Origin: Pseudopyrenochaeta lycopersici
Lineage: Eukaryota; Ascomycota; Dothideomycetes; Pleosporales; Pseudopyrenochaetaceae
Length of the DNA stretch: 64,000 nt
Direction: 5' to 3'
Assembly (NCBI GenBank): GCA_003313425.1
Contig: NHZP01000009.1
Coordinates: 496,001-560,000, forward strand
Position 1 is the first letter of the stretch. Each line of letters begins with the position of its first letter. The position numbers and the translations under genes were made by a program. Under the pieces are notes generated by a model. That model worked only from the letters and a program-made list of their open reading frames with translations. It did not search any database and was not told the origin of the DNA. Positions 32,933 through 44,952 of this stretch are shown here, one piece after another.

Positions 32933-33337
32933 CTATCCCACCTTCTGCCCGTCCACGTCGATGGTGACACCTGACGTTGAATTATGCGCCGGTAGCCACC
33001 CTTCTGGGTTCTTGTTGTAGAAAGGCCACGGTGGTACGACCACGAGAAAAGTGAGGGCGGTTCCGGCGAGGCCAACGTACAGCGATAGTCTGATATCTTG
33101 TGTTATGAAGCCAACAAGGAAGGCGATAATCTGTAGTAGTGAGCTTTGCAATGTGTTTAGAGAGATTAGCGACGTACACCAATTCCTCCAAGAAGCACTG
33201 TGGTGAGCAGCTCGGCTAGACGCTGGCCCTCGAAGTCCTACACGCATTAGTACAGTCGAAACGACTGGAAGCTACAAGCTACGAACAATCTGCCCTTCTA
33301 CCGCATCGCGCACTTGCTCCAACAGCTGTTCCGACAT
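32933..33337 (-). CDS. spc1: Signal peptidase complex subunit 1 (Spc1/SPC12)
   Basis: ER membrane accessory subunit of signal peptidase. Minus-strand exons 33337-33287, 33237-33178 and 33130-32933 give 102 residues. The protein has the family layout: soluble head DFEGQRLAELLTTVLLGGIG, first transmembrane segment IIAFLVGFITQDI, second segment LAGTALTFLVVVPPWPFYN, then the conserved YNKNPEGWLPA tail. The first intron has a GTTCGT donor. It is divergent from the CorA gene. Confidence 0.93.
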
Positions 33338-34553
33338 GATGATCGAATGGGTAGTTGACGCGAACCTCGTGCTCGGTTTCCCCGACTGCTATTGGTGGTG
33401 GGCCTAGAGTGTTGAATACGGCTCACAGTAATGTTCAGACTACAGACACCCGGGCGTGGTTGCTGCAGTGGAGTTGAGTGGTTGATGTCGATGTGGCATG
33501 AACACACAACGTAGGAAGGCGTAGCCGCACAGGGACAGGGGTGGTCGACGGCCAAGGCTCTACCGCAAAGTCTATCAGTCTGCCAGTCTCACCAGCGAAC
33601 GACAGCGGCGCAAAGCTCATGCAAAACGCTTGTGTTTAGGCCGCGGAAACAATAGCCAGTCCCTCACCAGTTTCAGCTAGAGCCCCATAGCAACTGGCTT
33701 CTGGATGCGTCACGGCATGCGCGTGCTGAAGAGCCATTGTCCACTAGCAGATCGCAGCCCAATCAACTAAGCGAACGAAGAGGCGAGGCTCCGTAGGTGA
33801 AAAGCTTGACTCGTGCCGACGCACCGATCCTACTTAACGTCCCAGTTCCCGCCATCACCCACCCACTACACACCGTCCCGCTGGACTCTGCAAATTTGCA
33901 CCACCTACCGACCATTCAAAACCTGTACGCACCCCATCGCTGTCCACGCCGGCATCAGCGCCTGCATAAACACGGGTTGAGTCGCTGACTCCATAAAGGA
34001 ACCCCGAAAACCAAACCGTGGACTTGGACGCCCACGACTGCGACTGATCGAATCAGTGCTCCCCGTTTCGATCGCCAACCCCCTCCACAGCGCACCCTGA
34101 CGCTACGGCGTCTTTAAACATTCAAACCATCAAGTTGGCGGGGCTTTACCTTCACAAGTTCTCCTCGATCCGTCCCCTTCTCGGCCCAAAGGCGTGGGTC
34201 TACGGAGGTGACTACAAGAAGCCCCCATAATTGGGCTTTAACAGCTCCAAGATACATTCGCTACTGCAACATCGTTTCTACAAACTCTTCCCTATCCTCG
34301 AGGGGGTGTGGAAGTCTGGCTTCCCGACACTTCTTTCCTGCGGCTGAGTGTAGGGGAGGACCCTACGCGAAGCCTTTCGTCAAGTTGAGCGCGCCTTAGA
34401 GGTGAGCGCTCACAAGCGACTCACCCGGTCCCGTGGCTCTTGCGCGGCAAGACGTTGCCAAACAATAAATAACAATTAAAAAAGCAAAGCTGGCTTAATC
34501 AAGGAAAGAAGATCCCTATCGGAGTCCTACTCATCGCCGCCTGAGTTGCCAAC
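33338..34553. promoter_or_regulatory. Divergent promoter region SPC1 / CorA
   Basis: 1.2 kb between opposed starts, with no supported gene. The half nearer the CorA gene probably holds a long 5' UTR. Confidence 0.45.
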
Positions 34554-36524
34554 ATGTCTGACACTCCGAGATCCGAGAGGTCCCAGACGAGATTCAGCAC
34601 TCCCGTGTCTGAACTCGATGACCACCGCCGCCAACCTGCCTCCCTTCCACGGGCAGACCCCGGCTCGCCTGTTCGCTCACGCCGACCAACCTTCGCGAGC
34701 ACCAATAATCAAGAACGGCCCCAACTGCTTCTCCAAGTCAATGAAGCCCTTGAGGGAGATGCCATCACTCGACGTGACTTCGAGAGTGCCGTTGTCGACG
34801 ATGAACAACACCTCTCCCCAGAGGCATACGGCCGACGGCCCTCGCTTGCCCAAAGCCCGCATACCCGTCGAGACACCTTCAGGCGTCCCCGCGATCCAGC
34901 AGTCGAGCGCTTGTCGAGAAGCAGGGCTTCATCCACTTCTTCGCGATCAGTGTCGCCTCCCAACTCCGTCGATGCGTTTGCTGGCCCTCGCCGCCGTGAC
35001 CGAGCCAACACCCTCCAAAGCCACGCAGGCTCTGAGCTTGATCTGAGTCTGCATAGAACACACTCTCGAGCTACTGCGCGGCGCCCGACTATCAGCGATG
35101 AGCGACCCGAAGATCTACACAATGCCGACATTTCGTCGGCCCATAGCTCTGCTGAAGAGGACGTGTGCTTCCCTGTATCCGAGGACCCGGGCAAAACGAC
35201 GAGATTCGATTATGAAGAGTTGGAAGAGTTCGTTGCTGAGGCTCAAGCAAAGACGCCAATCGGCCAGCCTTTGCGTCACAAGCCGAGCGTGGCTTCTCAA
35301 CTCTCTGCGAAGCCAAAGATCTTTTCGGACCTCCGACCCAAGACAAGCCACTCGATGGTGAAGAAGATGGAAGCCGATGCGGCGACCCTGAAAATGGCCG
35401 ATCCAGCTATTGAAGAGAAACTCGCAGAAGAGGGTCTTGCTCACATGTTCAATGACAAGAACGCAACAGACGTCAATCTGAACCGATGGACCTTCTTTTC
35501 ATCCGAGCTGGATGACACGATTCATGCTGCGGAGCTTGGTGGCCTTTTGATGCCTGGCGAACGCTTTCGTGACCTCTTCGAGACCCCACCAGACGGCGGC
35601 GTCTGGTGGCTGGATATGGTCAATCCAACGGAAGAAGAGGTGTTTGCCATTTCGAAAGCGTTCGGTGTTCATCCTCTTACGCGTGAGGATATCTGCATCC
35701 AGGAGCCGCGCGAAAAGGTGGAGCTGTTCCACCAGTACTACTTTGTTTCGTTCCGCTCCTTCTTCCAGACCGACAAAGATTCTGAGGACTACCTGGAGCC
35801 TGTCGAGTTCTACGCGGTAGTGTTCAAGGAGGGCCTGTTGACGTTTACGTTCTGTGAAAGCCCTCATACGCTCAATGTTCGCAAGCGTATCAGCCGACTT
35901 CGCGATTACATCAACCTCAACGCCGACTGGATCTGCTACGCGCTCATTGACGACATTGTGGACAGCTTTGCGCCGGTCATCCGCGGCATCGAGGACGAAG
36001 CCGAGGCCATTGAGGATCAAGTCTTCACGGCACGTATCGAAGACTCTCGTGCGATTCTACGAGCTATTGGCGACTGCCGCAAGCGCGTCATGCAGCTCCT
36101 GCGCCTCCTGGGCGGCAAAGCAGACGTTATCAAGGGCTTTGCTAAGCGTTGCAATGAGTCGTACAGTGTTGCTCCGCGTGGCGACGTGGGCCTATATCTC
36201 AGTGATATCCAGGATCACGTGGTTACAATGATGTCCAATCTGGCCCATTTTGAGAAGATGCTTAGCCGTGCGCACTCCAACTACCTTGCTCAGATCTCTG
36301 TCGACCAGGTCATGCAGGGCAACGCCAGTAACGATACGCTCCAGAAGGTTACAGTAATTGCTACGATTCTCGTCCCTCTCAACTTGATTTGCGGTCTGTT
36401 CGGCATGAACGTGCGTGTCCCCGGCCAAGACGGTAGCCTTGGTTGGTTCTTTGGCATTTTGGGCACTATTTTCATGTTTGTTGCTATTTGCCTATGTGTG
36501 GCCAGGAGGCTGCGGTACATCTGA
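34554..36524 (+). CDS. CorA-type magnesium transporter (Mnr2/Alr1-like)
   Basis: 656 residues, single exon. About 300 N-terminal residues are Ser/Arg/Pro-rich and disordered, as in fungal Alr1/Mnr2. The CorA cytosolic domain follows (GGVWWLDMVNPTEEEVFAI, HPLTREDICIQEPREKVELF, YYFVSFRSF), with the long stalk helix (RVMQLLRLLGGKADVIKGF). Two transmembrane segments close the protein (ATILVPLNLICGLFGMN and WFFGILGTIFMFVAICLCVA). The signature GMN is at residues 617-619 and the positively charged end ARRLRYI matches the family. It moves Mg2+ across the vacuolar (Mnr2) or plasma (Alr1) membrane; which of the two cannot be decided here. Confidence 0.93.
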   Translation: MSDTPRSERSQTRFSTPVSELDDHRRQPASLPRADPGSPVRSRRPTFASTNNQERPQLLLQVNEALEGDAITRRDFESAVVDDEQHLSPEAYGRRPSLAQSPHTRRDTFRRPRDPAVERLSRSRASSTSSRSVSPPNSVDAFAGPRRRDRANTLQSHAGSELDLSLHRTHSRATARRPTISDERPEDLHNADISSAHSSAEEDVCFPVSEDPGKTTRFDYEELEEFVAEAQAKTPIGQPLRHKPSVASQLSAKPKIFSDLRPKTSHSMVKKMEADAATLKMADPAIEEKLAEEGLAHMFNDKNATDVNLNRWTFFSSELDDTIHAAELGGLLMPGERFRDLFETPPDGGVWWLDMVNPTEEEVFAISKAFGVHPLTREDICIQEPREKVELFHQYYFVSFRSFFQTDKDSEDYLEPVEFYAVVFKEGLLTFTFCESPHTLNVRKRISRLRDYINLNADWICYALIDDIVDSFAPVIRGIEDEAEAIEDQVFTARIEDSRAILRAIGDCRKRVMQLLRLLGGKADVIKGFAKRCNESYSVAPRGDVGLYLSDIQDHVVTMMSNLAHFEKMLSRAHSNYLAQISVDQVMQGNASNDTLQKVTVIATILVPLNLICGLFGMNVRVPGQDGSLGWFFGILGTIFMFVAICLCVARRLRYI

Positions 36525-36574
36525 GGAAGCCTTTTGTTTTTCGGTCGGTTCTGTCATGATCTAGATCTTGGCTG

Positions 36575-36589
36575 TTTTTTTTTTTTTTT
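36575..36589 (+). repeat. Poly-T tract (15 T)
   Basis: Homopolymer 50 bp downstream of the CorA stop codon, in the presumed 3' UTR. Likely length-polymorphic. Confidence 0.85.
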
Positions 36590-37051
36590 GCAAGTTCCTC
36601 CCATGTTTATTATTTGCTCTGCAGAGGTGTTGGAACGGAGATTAATGACGGGTTGGTAGAGGTTTAGAATGAGTTTCTTATGTACTGATGATAGTTATTA
36701 CTACGTATACGAATTGTGTCTTGTTAGATTTGCGAAGTGCCCTCTTTTTGCGCTCGGACTGATACAGTTGTTATACAGAGGCTGAAGTATGCGATAGGGT
36801 TGATTGAGGAGGTAAAACTTGGTCGATAAATATAGTAGCACGTCGAAGCAGGCTTGACTAACTTGATAGTGTCTTCCGGAAAGACAGAATGAGCGTCCAA
36901 GGCGAGCGGTGAGACCAAAGAAAGCAAGTTGTTCCCAGGCCGAAACGGCAAGGCATCATGCGCGGCGTCTCAGATGATGAGATATTCAACAGGGCACCGT
37001 GGCGGACATGTTGACATTTCGTGACGATGATTAGCGATGGGTCACGTTCAA

Positions 37052-37108
37052 GGCCATTGGGCATTTGTCATTCGCCATTGCCATTTGCCATTTGCTATTC
37101 GCCATCGC
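37052..37108 (+). repeat. Degenerate tandem GCCATT(T) repeat
   Basis: Seven to eight imperfect copies of a 7-8 nt unit (GCCATTGG, GCATTTGTCATTC, GCCATTGCC, ATTTGCC, ATTTGCTATTC, GCCATC) upstream of the Cdc34 gene. It looks like a decayed minisatellite. Confidence 0.6.
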
Positions 37109-37590
37109 GCGAGTCACCCGCCTACATCATTGTTGCGCTTTGCAGTTGTTCCGAATTCGGAAGCGACAAGCGTGAAGAATCGCCGCTTCCGTGCGCACAG
37201 CAACATTCCCGAGCCACAGGAAACCGGGCGGCCACGGTGCGAACAAGGGCGCCGCTGCAGGAGGGCAATGGTGAGGCCTGACGAGAAGGGCCGACTCGGA
37301 ACAGACTGGGGGGAGGCGCCTTAGGCTGCTTCCGAAAGGCAGGCGAGCTAGCCAGCGCAGGGTTAACCGGCGAGAGCATTCGGTCATGCACTCTGGCCCG
37401 CGCCCTTAAAACACAACCCTCTCACTCACCCTTTCTTTCACTCCACATACCGCTCGCACACTCTCTCCGCAGCCTACACTCTCTACTATATCCCGGCCCC
37501 ACCAACGAAGCGCCCTCGCCACCCAACTGCCCCTGCAGCTCCTGCACGACACCAGACGCTTGACCCAGCATCCCGGAACCACGAGGCAGA

Positions 37591-38450
37591 ATGGCGGAAG
37601 CAGCGCAACGGGTGCTCATGAACGAGTTCAGGCAACTGAGCAAGGAGAAGTGGACAAATATCGAGGTTCGTTCTTGCACTTTAGTCGCTCAGGGAGTCAT
37701 GCTTCAGGTGGCAACGCAGCCGAGTACCCAGCTAACCGCCCTTTCAGCTCATCAACGAGAACATCTTCGAATGGAGCGTCGCCCTCATCGTGCTCAACGA
37801 GGAGTCCATGTACTATGGCGGCTACTTCAAGGCCAAGATGACATTTCCCCGCAACTATCCTCATAGTCCGCCAGGTACGTCACAGCCAAAACGGGGGTCC
37901 AGGAATGGCCTCCGTATGTGGAAAGGGCATGCGGGGTTGAAAGAGCGTCGACTAACAGACGGCAGACTTCAAGTTGCTCCGACCACTATACCATCCGAAC
38001 ATCTACCCCGACGGCCGCCTATGCATTTCCATCCTGCACCCGCCCGGCGATGACGAGATGTCCGGCGAGACCGCTGCCGAGCGTTGGTCCCCTGTACAGC
38101 GTGTCGAGACGGTTCTCATTTCCATTCTCTCGCTGCTCGACGACGCCGAGGTCTCGTCGCCCGCCAATGTCGACGCAGGCGTCATGCTGCGCAACAAACG
38201 CTCCGAGTACATGGAGATGGTCAAGAAGGACCTAGAACTGTCAAAGCAGGATATCCCAGCTGGCTTCGTCATGCCAACACACGAGACAGCCTGGAAGAAG
38301 AAGGACGACGAGGGCGATTTCGAAATGTCCTGGGAAGATAGCGACGTCGAGAGCTTTGGGGGCAGTGAGAGCGATTTGGACGAGGACATGGATTCGGACT
38401 TTGAGGGTGCCGACGACGATGCTGAGGATGAGGACGAGGAGGACAAGTGA
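37591..38450 (+). CDS. cdc34: Ubiquitin-conjugating enzyme Cdc34 (UBC3/UBE2R)
   Basis: E2 enzyme that builds Lys48 ubiquitin chains with SCF ligases. Exons 37591-37665, 37748-37874 and 37966-38450 give 228 residues. UBC fold: FEWSVALIVLNEESMYYGGY, MTFPRNYPHSPPDFKLL, HPNIYPDGRLCISILHPPG with the active Cys at about 87. The acidic loop insertion just after it (GDDEMSGETAAERWSPVQ) is diagnostic of the Cdc34 class. SKQDIPAGFVMP is followed by a strongly acidic Asp/Glu tail, which in Cdc34 docks onto the basic canyon of the cullin. Both introns are short; the first has a GTTCGT donor. Confidence 0.96.
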
Positions 38451-39224
38451 GCGCTACCGTTCCACGCCTCATCTCCACTCCTGTTCCGACTGTCCTTCCT
38501 CGCAAGGATGTTACCCGCTCTATACCCCTATCCCTCTCTCGTCCATGATCCAATTCCCCTCTCCGTTCTTTCCTATCTTCATCATCAGCGAAGGCGTTTG
38601 GTACCAGCATGATTACTCATGGTGCTGAGCCTTTTTTTTTTTTTTTTGGATTTGGAGCCTTTACGCCATGGTTCCCCCGGTTACGACGGCGTCTCTGTTA
38701 TTGCATTGGGTTCGGAGTATACATTTCATTTCTCCAGTGATTTTGGGGATTTTTTTCGTCCGCAACCTAGGCTTGTCGGCACTGCATTTCGCAATTTCTA
38801 ACTCATATTATCTTGGTACCCACAACACATGATCTTGTCTCTCCAGGCGGTAATTGTGCTGTTTAGAATGCATATCCCGTGTTTCTTGAGTACTGTGCAT
38901 CGATCTATTTGTATGTGGTTATATAAAATGAATGCTGCTACTTTGAACAGTCTACCTGCGTGAGCAGTGAGTGAGTTGTGGCTATAAAGGGTATGGACGA
39001 ACGTACTGTGGACTCTTTATATACACATGTCCAACATAGCATTGGCAAACAGACAACTCGTCATCAAACATCACGAGGACGTGGTTTAACTGTACGTTTG
39101 ACAGCGCAATACCCATGACTAGTCTGACATGAAAGACAGAGAAGATGGTATTCTCCTTTACAAGTATGCATATACAAGTATTATACACTTACAATACACA
39201 CACACCGTGTGATCTCGGTATTAT
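38451..39224. other. Convergent intergenic region with T-tract
   Basis: Between the 3' ends of the Cdc34 and TrpRS genes. It includes a 16-nt poly-T (38632-38647) and AT-rich 3' UTR sequence. No gene. Confidence 0.5.
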
Positions 39225-40446
39225 CTACCACCCAATTCCCAAAGCACCGCGCACCCTCTGCATCGTCTGCTCGGCAAGCTCTCCAGCCCTGTGTGCGCCG
39301 CTTTCAGCTTGCCAGACAAGCTCTCTCTGGTTCCCGCCCATCAACTCTTCGTACCTGCCTCTGATGTCGCTGATCCCTGCGTCGACTGTATCTGCGACTT
39401 TTTCCTTCAAAGCGCGCATGCTCAGGTCTTTCAGGTCGAGGGCCAGGGCTTCTGGCGACACGGCGCCCGAGTCGTCGAAGTGGTAGAGCAAGTCTATGAG
39501 GTTCGAGACGCCGGGCCTTGTCTCCCGGTTGTAACTCACGCCCTCGACTGAGTCGGTGAGCGCTGTCTTGAGCTTACTGTGGATCTCCTCTCGTGAGTCT
39601 GTGATCAGTATCCGGCTCTTTGGCTTTGGATCACTCTTGCTCATCTTTTTGGTGGGGTCGGTGAGACTCATGACTCGTTTTGCAGGACTCAGGAGCGTTT
39701 GCGGGACGGTCAGGATTGGGTTTGCGTTGGTTCCGTAGGAGTGGTTGAAGCCAATGGCGAGCTCACGTGTGAACTCTAGGTGCTGTGCTTGGTCTTCGCC
39801 GACTGGCACGTGGGTTGTGTTGTAGAGCAGGATGTCGGCAGCTTGGAGGACGGGGTAAGAGAAGAGGCCCAGTTTAAGGGCATCTTTGTTGTTCGCGGGG
39901 TCCAGAGGGGAGGCATTGGAAGGGAGGGAGAGTTTACTCTGCGAACCATTAGTGTTTTGTTCTATGCAACATCTCAGGCATGGCGACGCCGCATACTTTC
40001 CACTGTGTCATTCGTCCCAGGTATCCCATGCTCGCACCGCAGCTTAATATCCACATCAGCTCAGCATGTTGCTTCACGCCGCTCTGCGCAAAGATGATGG
40101 ACTTGGCCGGATCCAAGCCTACTGCGAGCAGACTAGCCAGCATTTCCTTTCTCCATTGCGCCAATTCACTTGGGTTCTGCTTTATCGTGATCGCATGCAG
40201 GTCAACAATGGAGAAGAGGAGTGTGGTGTCTGGAGACGAGTCGTTTTGCAGCCTAACCCATTGTCGAAGAGCGCCAAGATGGTTTCCTAGATGCGGGACG
40301 CCAGTGGGTTGGATGCCAGAGAAGATGACTTGTTTCTTTGCATGCTTCTCTTTTGCAGGCAATGCAACCGAGTACTTCCGCAGGCACCTGGAGCAGATGC
40401 GGAGCGGCGATGGCGCTGCGCGATACAGCGGGCGGAGAGAAAACAT
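39225..40446 (-). CDS. msw1: Mitochondrial tryptophanyl-tRNA synthetase (Msw1/WARS2)
   Basis: Class Ic aminoacyl-tRNA synthetase that charges mitochondrial tRNA-Trp. Exons 40446-39997 and 39938-39225 (58-nt intron) give 387 residues. Residues 1-35 are Arg/Ser/Ala-rich without acids, a mitochondrial presequence. The catalytic motifs follow: [20 protein letters not shown] (HIGH equivalent at 51-58), the AADILLY and [13 protein letters not shown] regions typical of bacterial-type TrpRS, and KKMSKSD (KMSKS at 248-252). The C-terminal helical domain is complete. It is divergent from RVS161 with only 272 bp between start codons. Confidence 0.95.
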
Positions 40447-40718
40447 TGAAGTCCGAGAATTCGATCCGTTCGGAGGAGCATGGTTGCAGCTCAGCCACTG
40501 AGGAAAGCGCGTCCGGGGTCTTATGCTTCGTCATTGTGGCACTGCCGCCCGCCAACACCACTCGACGACAGCCATCCAGGAACAAACCGCGCCATTTACA
40601 CTCCTGCTTCTCCACATACACGACCGCCAGCCGTCTACCGTCGCGACAGTACACAGAATTACAGTGAAGACCCCCCACATCTCTACATCCCCAGCAGTGA
40701 AGAGAAAAATCCGCAGCC
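40447..40718. promoter_or_regulatory. Compact bidirectional promoter TrpRS / RVS161
   Basis: 272 bp between opposed start codons; both 5' UTRs and promoters must fit in it. No specific sites were called. Confidence 0.5.
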
Positions 40719-41615
40719 ATGTCCTGGACCGGTAAGACGCTGCCCAACCCTCGTCCGGAAAACACGGAGGCTCACAACCACAGGCTTCAAAAAAGGCGTC
40801 AACCGCGCGACGACGCAGGTTCTCATGAAGACAGGACAAGTCGAGCGCACCAATGACCGTGACTTCGAGACCGAGCAACGGTACGCACCCATTCACCCCG
40901 CCATCAACCCCCCGTATCCTCTACTAACACATGGACTAGCCGCTACCGCACCATGGAAACAGCAGCCAACAAACTGCAAAAAGAAGCCAAAGGCTACCTC
41001 GACTCGCTTCGTGCCATGACCGCCTCCCAAATGCGCATCGCCGAGACCATTGACGCCTTCTATGGCGACGCCGGCACAAAAGACGGCGTTTCGCGATCCT
41101 ACAAACAGGCCGTCACTGACCTCGATGCCGAGACAATAAAAGCTTTGGATGGGCCATACCGGACCACCGTCTTGGATCCTATACAGCGATTCTGCAGTTA
41201 CTTCCCAGACATCAACGCCTGCATCACAAAGCGCGAGCACAAACAGATGGACTATGATCGCATGCGCGCCCAAGTCAAGAAGCTTACCGACAAGCCTGAC
41301 AAGGATGTCACCAAGCTCCCAAGAGCCGAAAAGGATGAGCAGCTCGCCAAGGCCGCTTACGATCAACTGAACGAGACTCTCACAACCGAACTTCCTCAGC
41401 TGATCGACCTGAGAGTACCCTACCTGGACCCAAGTTTCGAGGCACTGGTCAAGATCCAGTTGCGATTCTGCGCAGAAGCGTACTCGAGAATGGCGCAGGT
41501 GCAGCAGTATCTAGATGCGAACACACGAGATCAATATGCACAGGGTGAATTAGACGCGAGAGTTGAGGAGGTACTGCAGGAAATTCGGGATTTAAGTATT
41601 GCGGGCACTGTTTAG
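40719..41615 (+). CDS. rvs161: BAR-domain protein Rvs161 (Hob3-like)
   Basis: N-BAR protein that bends membranes at endocytic sites and acts in actin patch dynamics with Rvs167. Exons 40719-40731 (13 nt), 40784-40880 and 40940-41615 give 261 residues. The protein starts MSWTGFKKGVNRATTQVLMK, the family's amphipathic N-terminal helix. It continues TETAANKLQ-type coiled-coil helices, PIQRFCSYFPDIN, KREHKQMDYDRMR and the closing FCAEAYSRMAQVQQYL. There is no SH3 domain, which separates Rvs161 from Rvs167. The very short first exon is typical for this gene in filamentous fungi. Confidence 0.95.
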
Positions 41616-42446
41616 AGGGGCTGGATAGAGGAATAGTTATCATGGGACCGAAAGGTGGGTTTGATTACGGACAGCGCGGTTGTGCTTCTTGGGCGTTCGA
41701 GATATCAGCTGTTGTCGCATAACTTGACTTCAAATCTTCCACAGAACAGAAAGCTAGGGCTGGGCAACAGACTACGAAATGTATCTTTATCATGACTTAA
41801 ACTTTGAACCTACAGTTGCATAACTGTATGCCTCAGGCACTCAGCCTAACGTGGATTCTGGCCGTCAAATCCCAACTTGTCGGCCTCGAACCAAATCCCA
41901 AAATACAGTTCCCATCATTCTACTCCGCACATCTTTACTAGATAGCTCCAAACGCTATTTAGGAATTACATCCCCAAAATTGTGCACAAATCCTCTGCAC
42001 ATCCCTCGTCAGCTGATCGTTCTTCTGACACAGCAAGAACGAGACTTAACGCGATGGATGAAGAATTGCGGAAGCATAAACTGTAGAGTAGAACTTTGAT
42101 CATGTGAAGGTATCATGAGCAAAAGTGTAACAGTTCCCATTGCAGGGTAAGACGTAGAGTTCGAAGATGTGATGTTCAACGTGGAGGGCCTCAAACTTTC
42201 AAGATGTTAGAAAACCTGTTTGCAAGGACGTGGAAGAAACTTGAATGTAGAATTCCTTCAATCTAACGGAGCAGAGACTGGTCACCTAATATTTACTGTC
42301 TGTAGTCATGTATATACAGTGTTTCTATGCTGTAACCGTCTTCAACCAAAGTAGCCCCCGTATATATGTGCAGTGGCTTTAGCGAAATGTTTCTCATTCA
42401 GAACTATCTTAATGTGCGTCGTCTTCCTCACCCCTAACACTGCTCT
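41616..42446. other. Convergent intergenic region
   Basis: Between RVS161 (plus) and the membrane protein gene (minus). No gene with a signature; 41851-42099 is a short ORF without support. Confidence 0.45.
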
Positions 42447-44952
42447 TTACGTCACGCTCTCTCCTGTCTGTGGCTGCGTTGCAGGTTTCCTTACCTCATG
42501 GAAAGGTAAATGTTGCGCATCTGTTGCAAGTCGCACGATGGATTGGCCAATGCTTGGCCTGTAGCTGCTCTCTTTTGACCAGATGAGGACTCTGGGCTCA
42601 ATAGACTGGCGGGTCCGGCAGACACTTAGGGCGTTCCTGATCAGCGAGGTGAGTAGAGCGGTCGGATATCTAGTAGGAGTGAAACTGTCAGCGAAGCAAT
42701 GCAGCACTACTTTGAGTGGCCTGATAGATTGCAAGCCATATTTGAATAGAAACCACACATACTGAATCCATTTTGCAAATCGTCGAAAGCGTCGTACGCG
42801 TCTAAGGCCTTTCATGGCACTTTTGTAATCTTCGGTGCTGAGATGTGCCTGTATCAGCCACTGTCTCCAAATTAGCCTCCTTTCATAACCTTCCGCTACT
42901 GTAATGTTCACCTCGAACACAATGTACCCCATTCCTATTGCCATTACTACACATGTAATTACCGTCCCTTGGATCCAATATATCGCCACATATGGACTGT
43001 CGGCAACATTGAACTGGGTAAAGTCGAGATACCCTCCAATACTTCCCCAGCTCGACGTCATACAAGCACAGTTATTAAAAGCTCCGATTGTTTGTGCTAT
43101 GATCATGTAGCAGGCCCAAACCATGTTGAAAAACTCGAGTGGAGTGAAGAAGGCGCGCTGCAGCCAGTTGCGAGTTGCAAGATTTTGTAGCGTCGCAAAG
43201 TGTTCCCTGACCATGTGTTCCGTCGTCTTCACCTTTTCGCTCCTCATCTCAGACCGTGAGAGTCGCACTGGGAATAAGAAAATTTCAAGCACGGCCTTTT
43301 CAATAGCTTTGAGAAAGCGAGCCAGTGCTATCTTTGAAGCTGCTAGTCCCGGTAATGAAGTGTGCCTTGCAAGTTTGTGTGAGTGCATGCGTTCAGCGTA
43401 GTTCTCGAGATGCAAATGAAAACGATCGTGCTTCCTCAACGGCGATGTGAGCCACCAAACCAGGATTTCCGCTAGAAGGAGAAACAGCGCGACAACGAAG
43501 AAGATGAGATAGCCGCCGGTTCTGCACCCGAGGCCGACTGTAGGTGTATTGTATGAGAGCACAAACGCTCCAGCAGTGGTACCTCCAACGAGGAAAATTG
43601 CGGCAAGCACTTGCCACAATTGACGACTGCCACTTTAGTGTGTCAGCAAGTAGCTACATCAATCAACTAAGGTCGTACTCACAACCATGTAAACCCACGG
43701 TCAACTTGTCCAAGTACCAGAGCCGCTCGTGCTTCCCTAGGATCCCTTAGCCAGTTTCTCCCGCGCCCAGCAATATATGCCTTTTCAATATCCCGCAAAA
43801 TAGCATATGCAGCACCATAGTGGAATCTCGTGCGCGCCTGGCCCGAAAAGCCGCAGAAGTAGTCACCCTTGATATATTCCGCTTTAGCAGCGATTTTCTC
43901 GATCCAATACGCCATTTGCTGTGCTTCTTGCATATCACGAAATGAAGCAATGAAGTCGTTCCGGGTCGTGTCATCGAGCAGTGAGTCACACACTAGATCT
44001 ATGAGCTTGTTGAGCTTGCGCTGGATGTCGTCGGAAGCGACGGGGTTGCGGTCAAGGATTGAGCAGAGTATCAGGATAGGGAGCCATGAGACGAAGAGAC
44101 CCATTGCGAGGTTGTGAGCTTGGAGGTTGCTACCAATATCTCCAAATGCTGCGGTACATTGATTCAATGCTGTAAGTATTATAAATTGCGGCTCCAGACT
44201 TACCTGCTTCTACAGATATCCCAAGCGCAAAGATGAACCATAGTGTGCTGATGAAGACGGGAACAACGCCTCTCCGCCTGTTGCTTCGAAGGTCTTGAGC
44301 AAGACGGTACCGTATCTGACAAAGTGTTTTTTGCTTGCCTAGTAGCTTTAAATCATTGCTGAATAGCACAATACGCAGTAACCCTTCTGCTTCTCTGGTT
44401 AAGGAGATGACAGGCTTCATCTTGTACTGATTCAGGTTCATCAGAATATAGAAGGAGTCTCGCATACTGGCAAACTCGCTCTTCTCATCCGGAGTCTCGT
44501 GGTATGGAACGGACATATCGACTATCCTTCGTGTGAGCTTTTCTGTCGTCTATGCTCCGCGTTTGGCCACTGGTGTGGTTGGCAGTCTTACCAAACAGCG
44601 CACATTTCCCCGAGATCTCAATATCGAAGAGAATCGCGGCAATACTGCTAATTGGGCTTTCTATCCACCTATTGATGGCCTTTATTGTTCGCCAAAATGC
44701 ATTGCTCTCGAATGGCGCTTGCAGCAGCGTGCCGAGTATTGGCAGCACCCATGTCGTGATAGTAGCAGATACCGCAGCCCACGGGTAGTACTCATTCCCA
44801 GCGCCGCAGAGTGCTGTGCAACCGGAGTAAGTGATTTTTCTATTTGGATTCGCAGGTATGAGTCGCACACGACCGCTATAATTGTATCGCGCGATGAGCG
44901 CAGGGTCTAACATGTATGTGCTGCCACATTCTGCAAAGTTTGGCCTAGCCAT
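42447..44952 (-). CDS. Orphan polytopic fungal membrane protein
   Basis: 783 residues from minus-strand exons 44952-44592, 44521-44204, 44169-43683 and 43632-42447 (2352 nt). The N-terminus has a Cys-rich extracellular-looking part (ECGSTYMLDPALIARYNYSG, GCTALCGAG). Transmembrane segments occur near residues 60-80, 205-225 (PVFISTLWFIFALGISVEA), 255-275 (MGLFVSWLPILILCSILDRN), 395-450 (three segments, including GGYLIFFVVALFLLLAEILV) and 545-620. A cytosolic loop holds SLLDDTTRNDFIASF. Size and layout match a family of uncharacterised membrane proteins expanded in Pezizomycotina. Function unknown. Confidence 0.75.

Larger units (their letters stand above)
36525..37590. other. Intergenic between CorA and Cdc34 genes
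   Basis: Contains the CorA 3' UTR with a T-tract, a degenerate CATTTGCC repeat and the GC-rich promoter of the Cdc34 gene. No supported gene. Confidence 0.5.
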
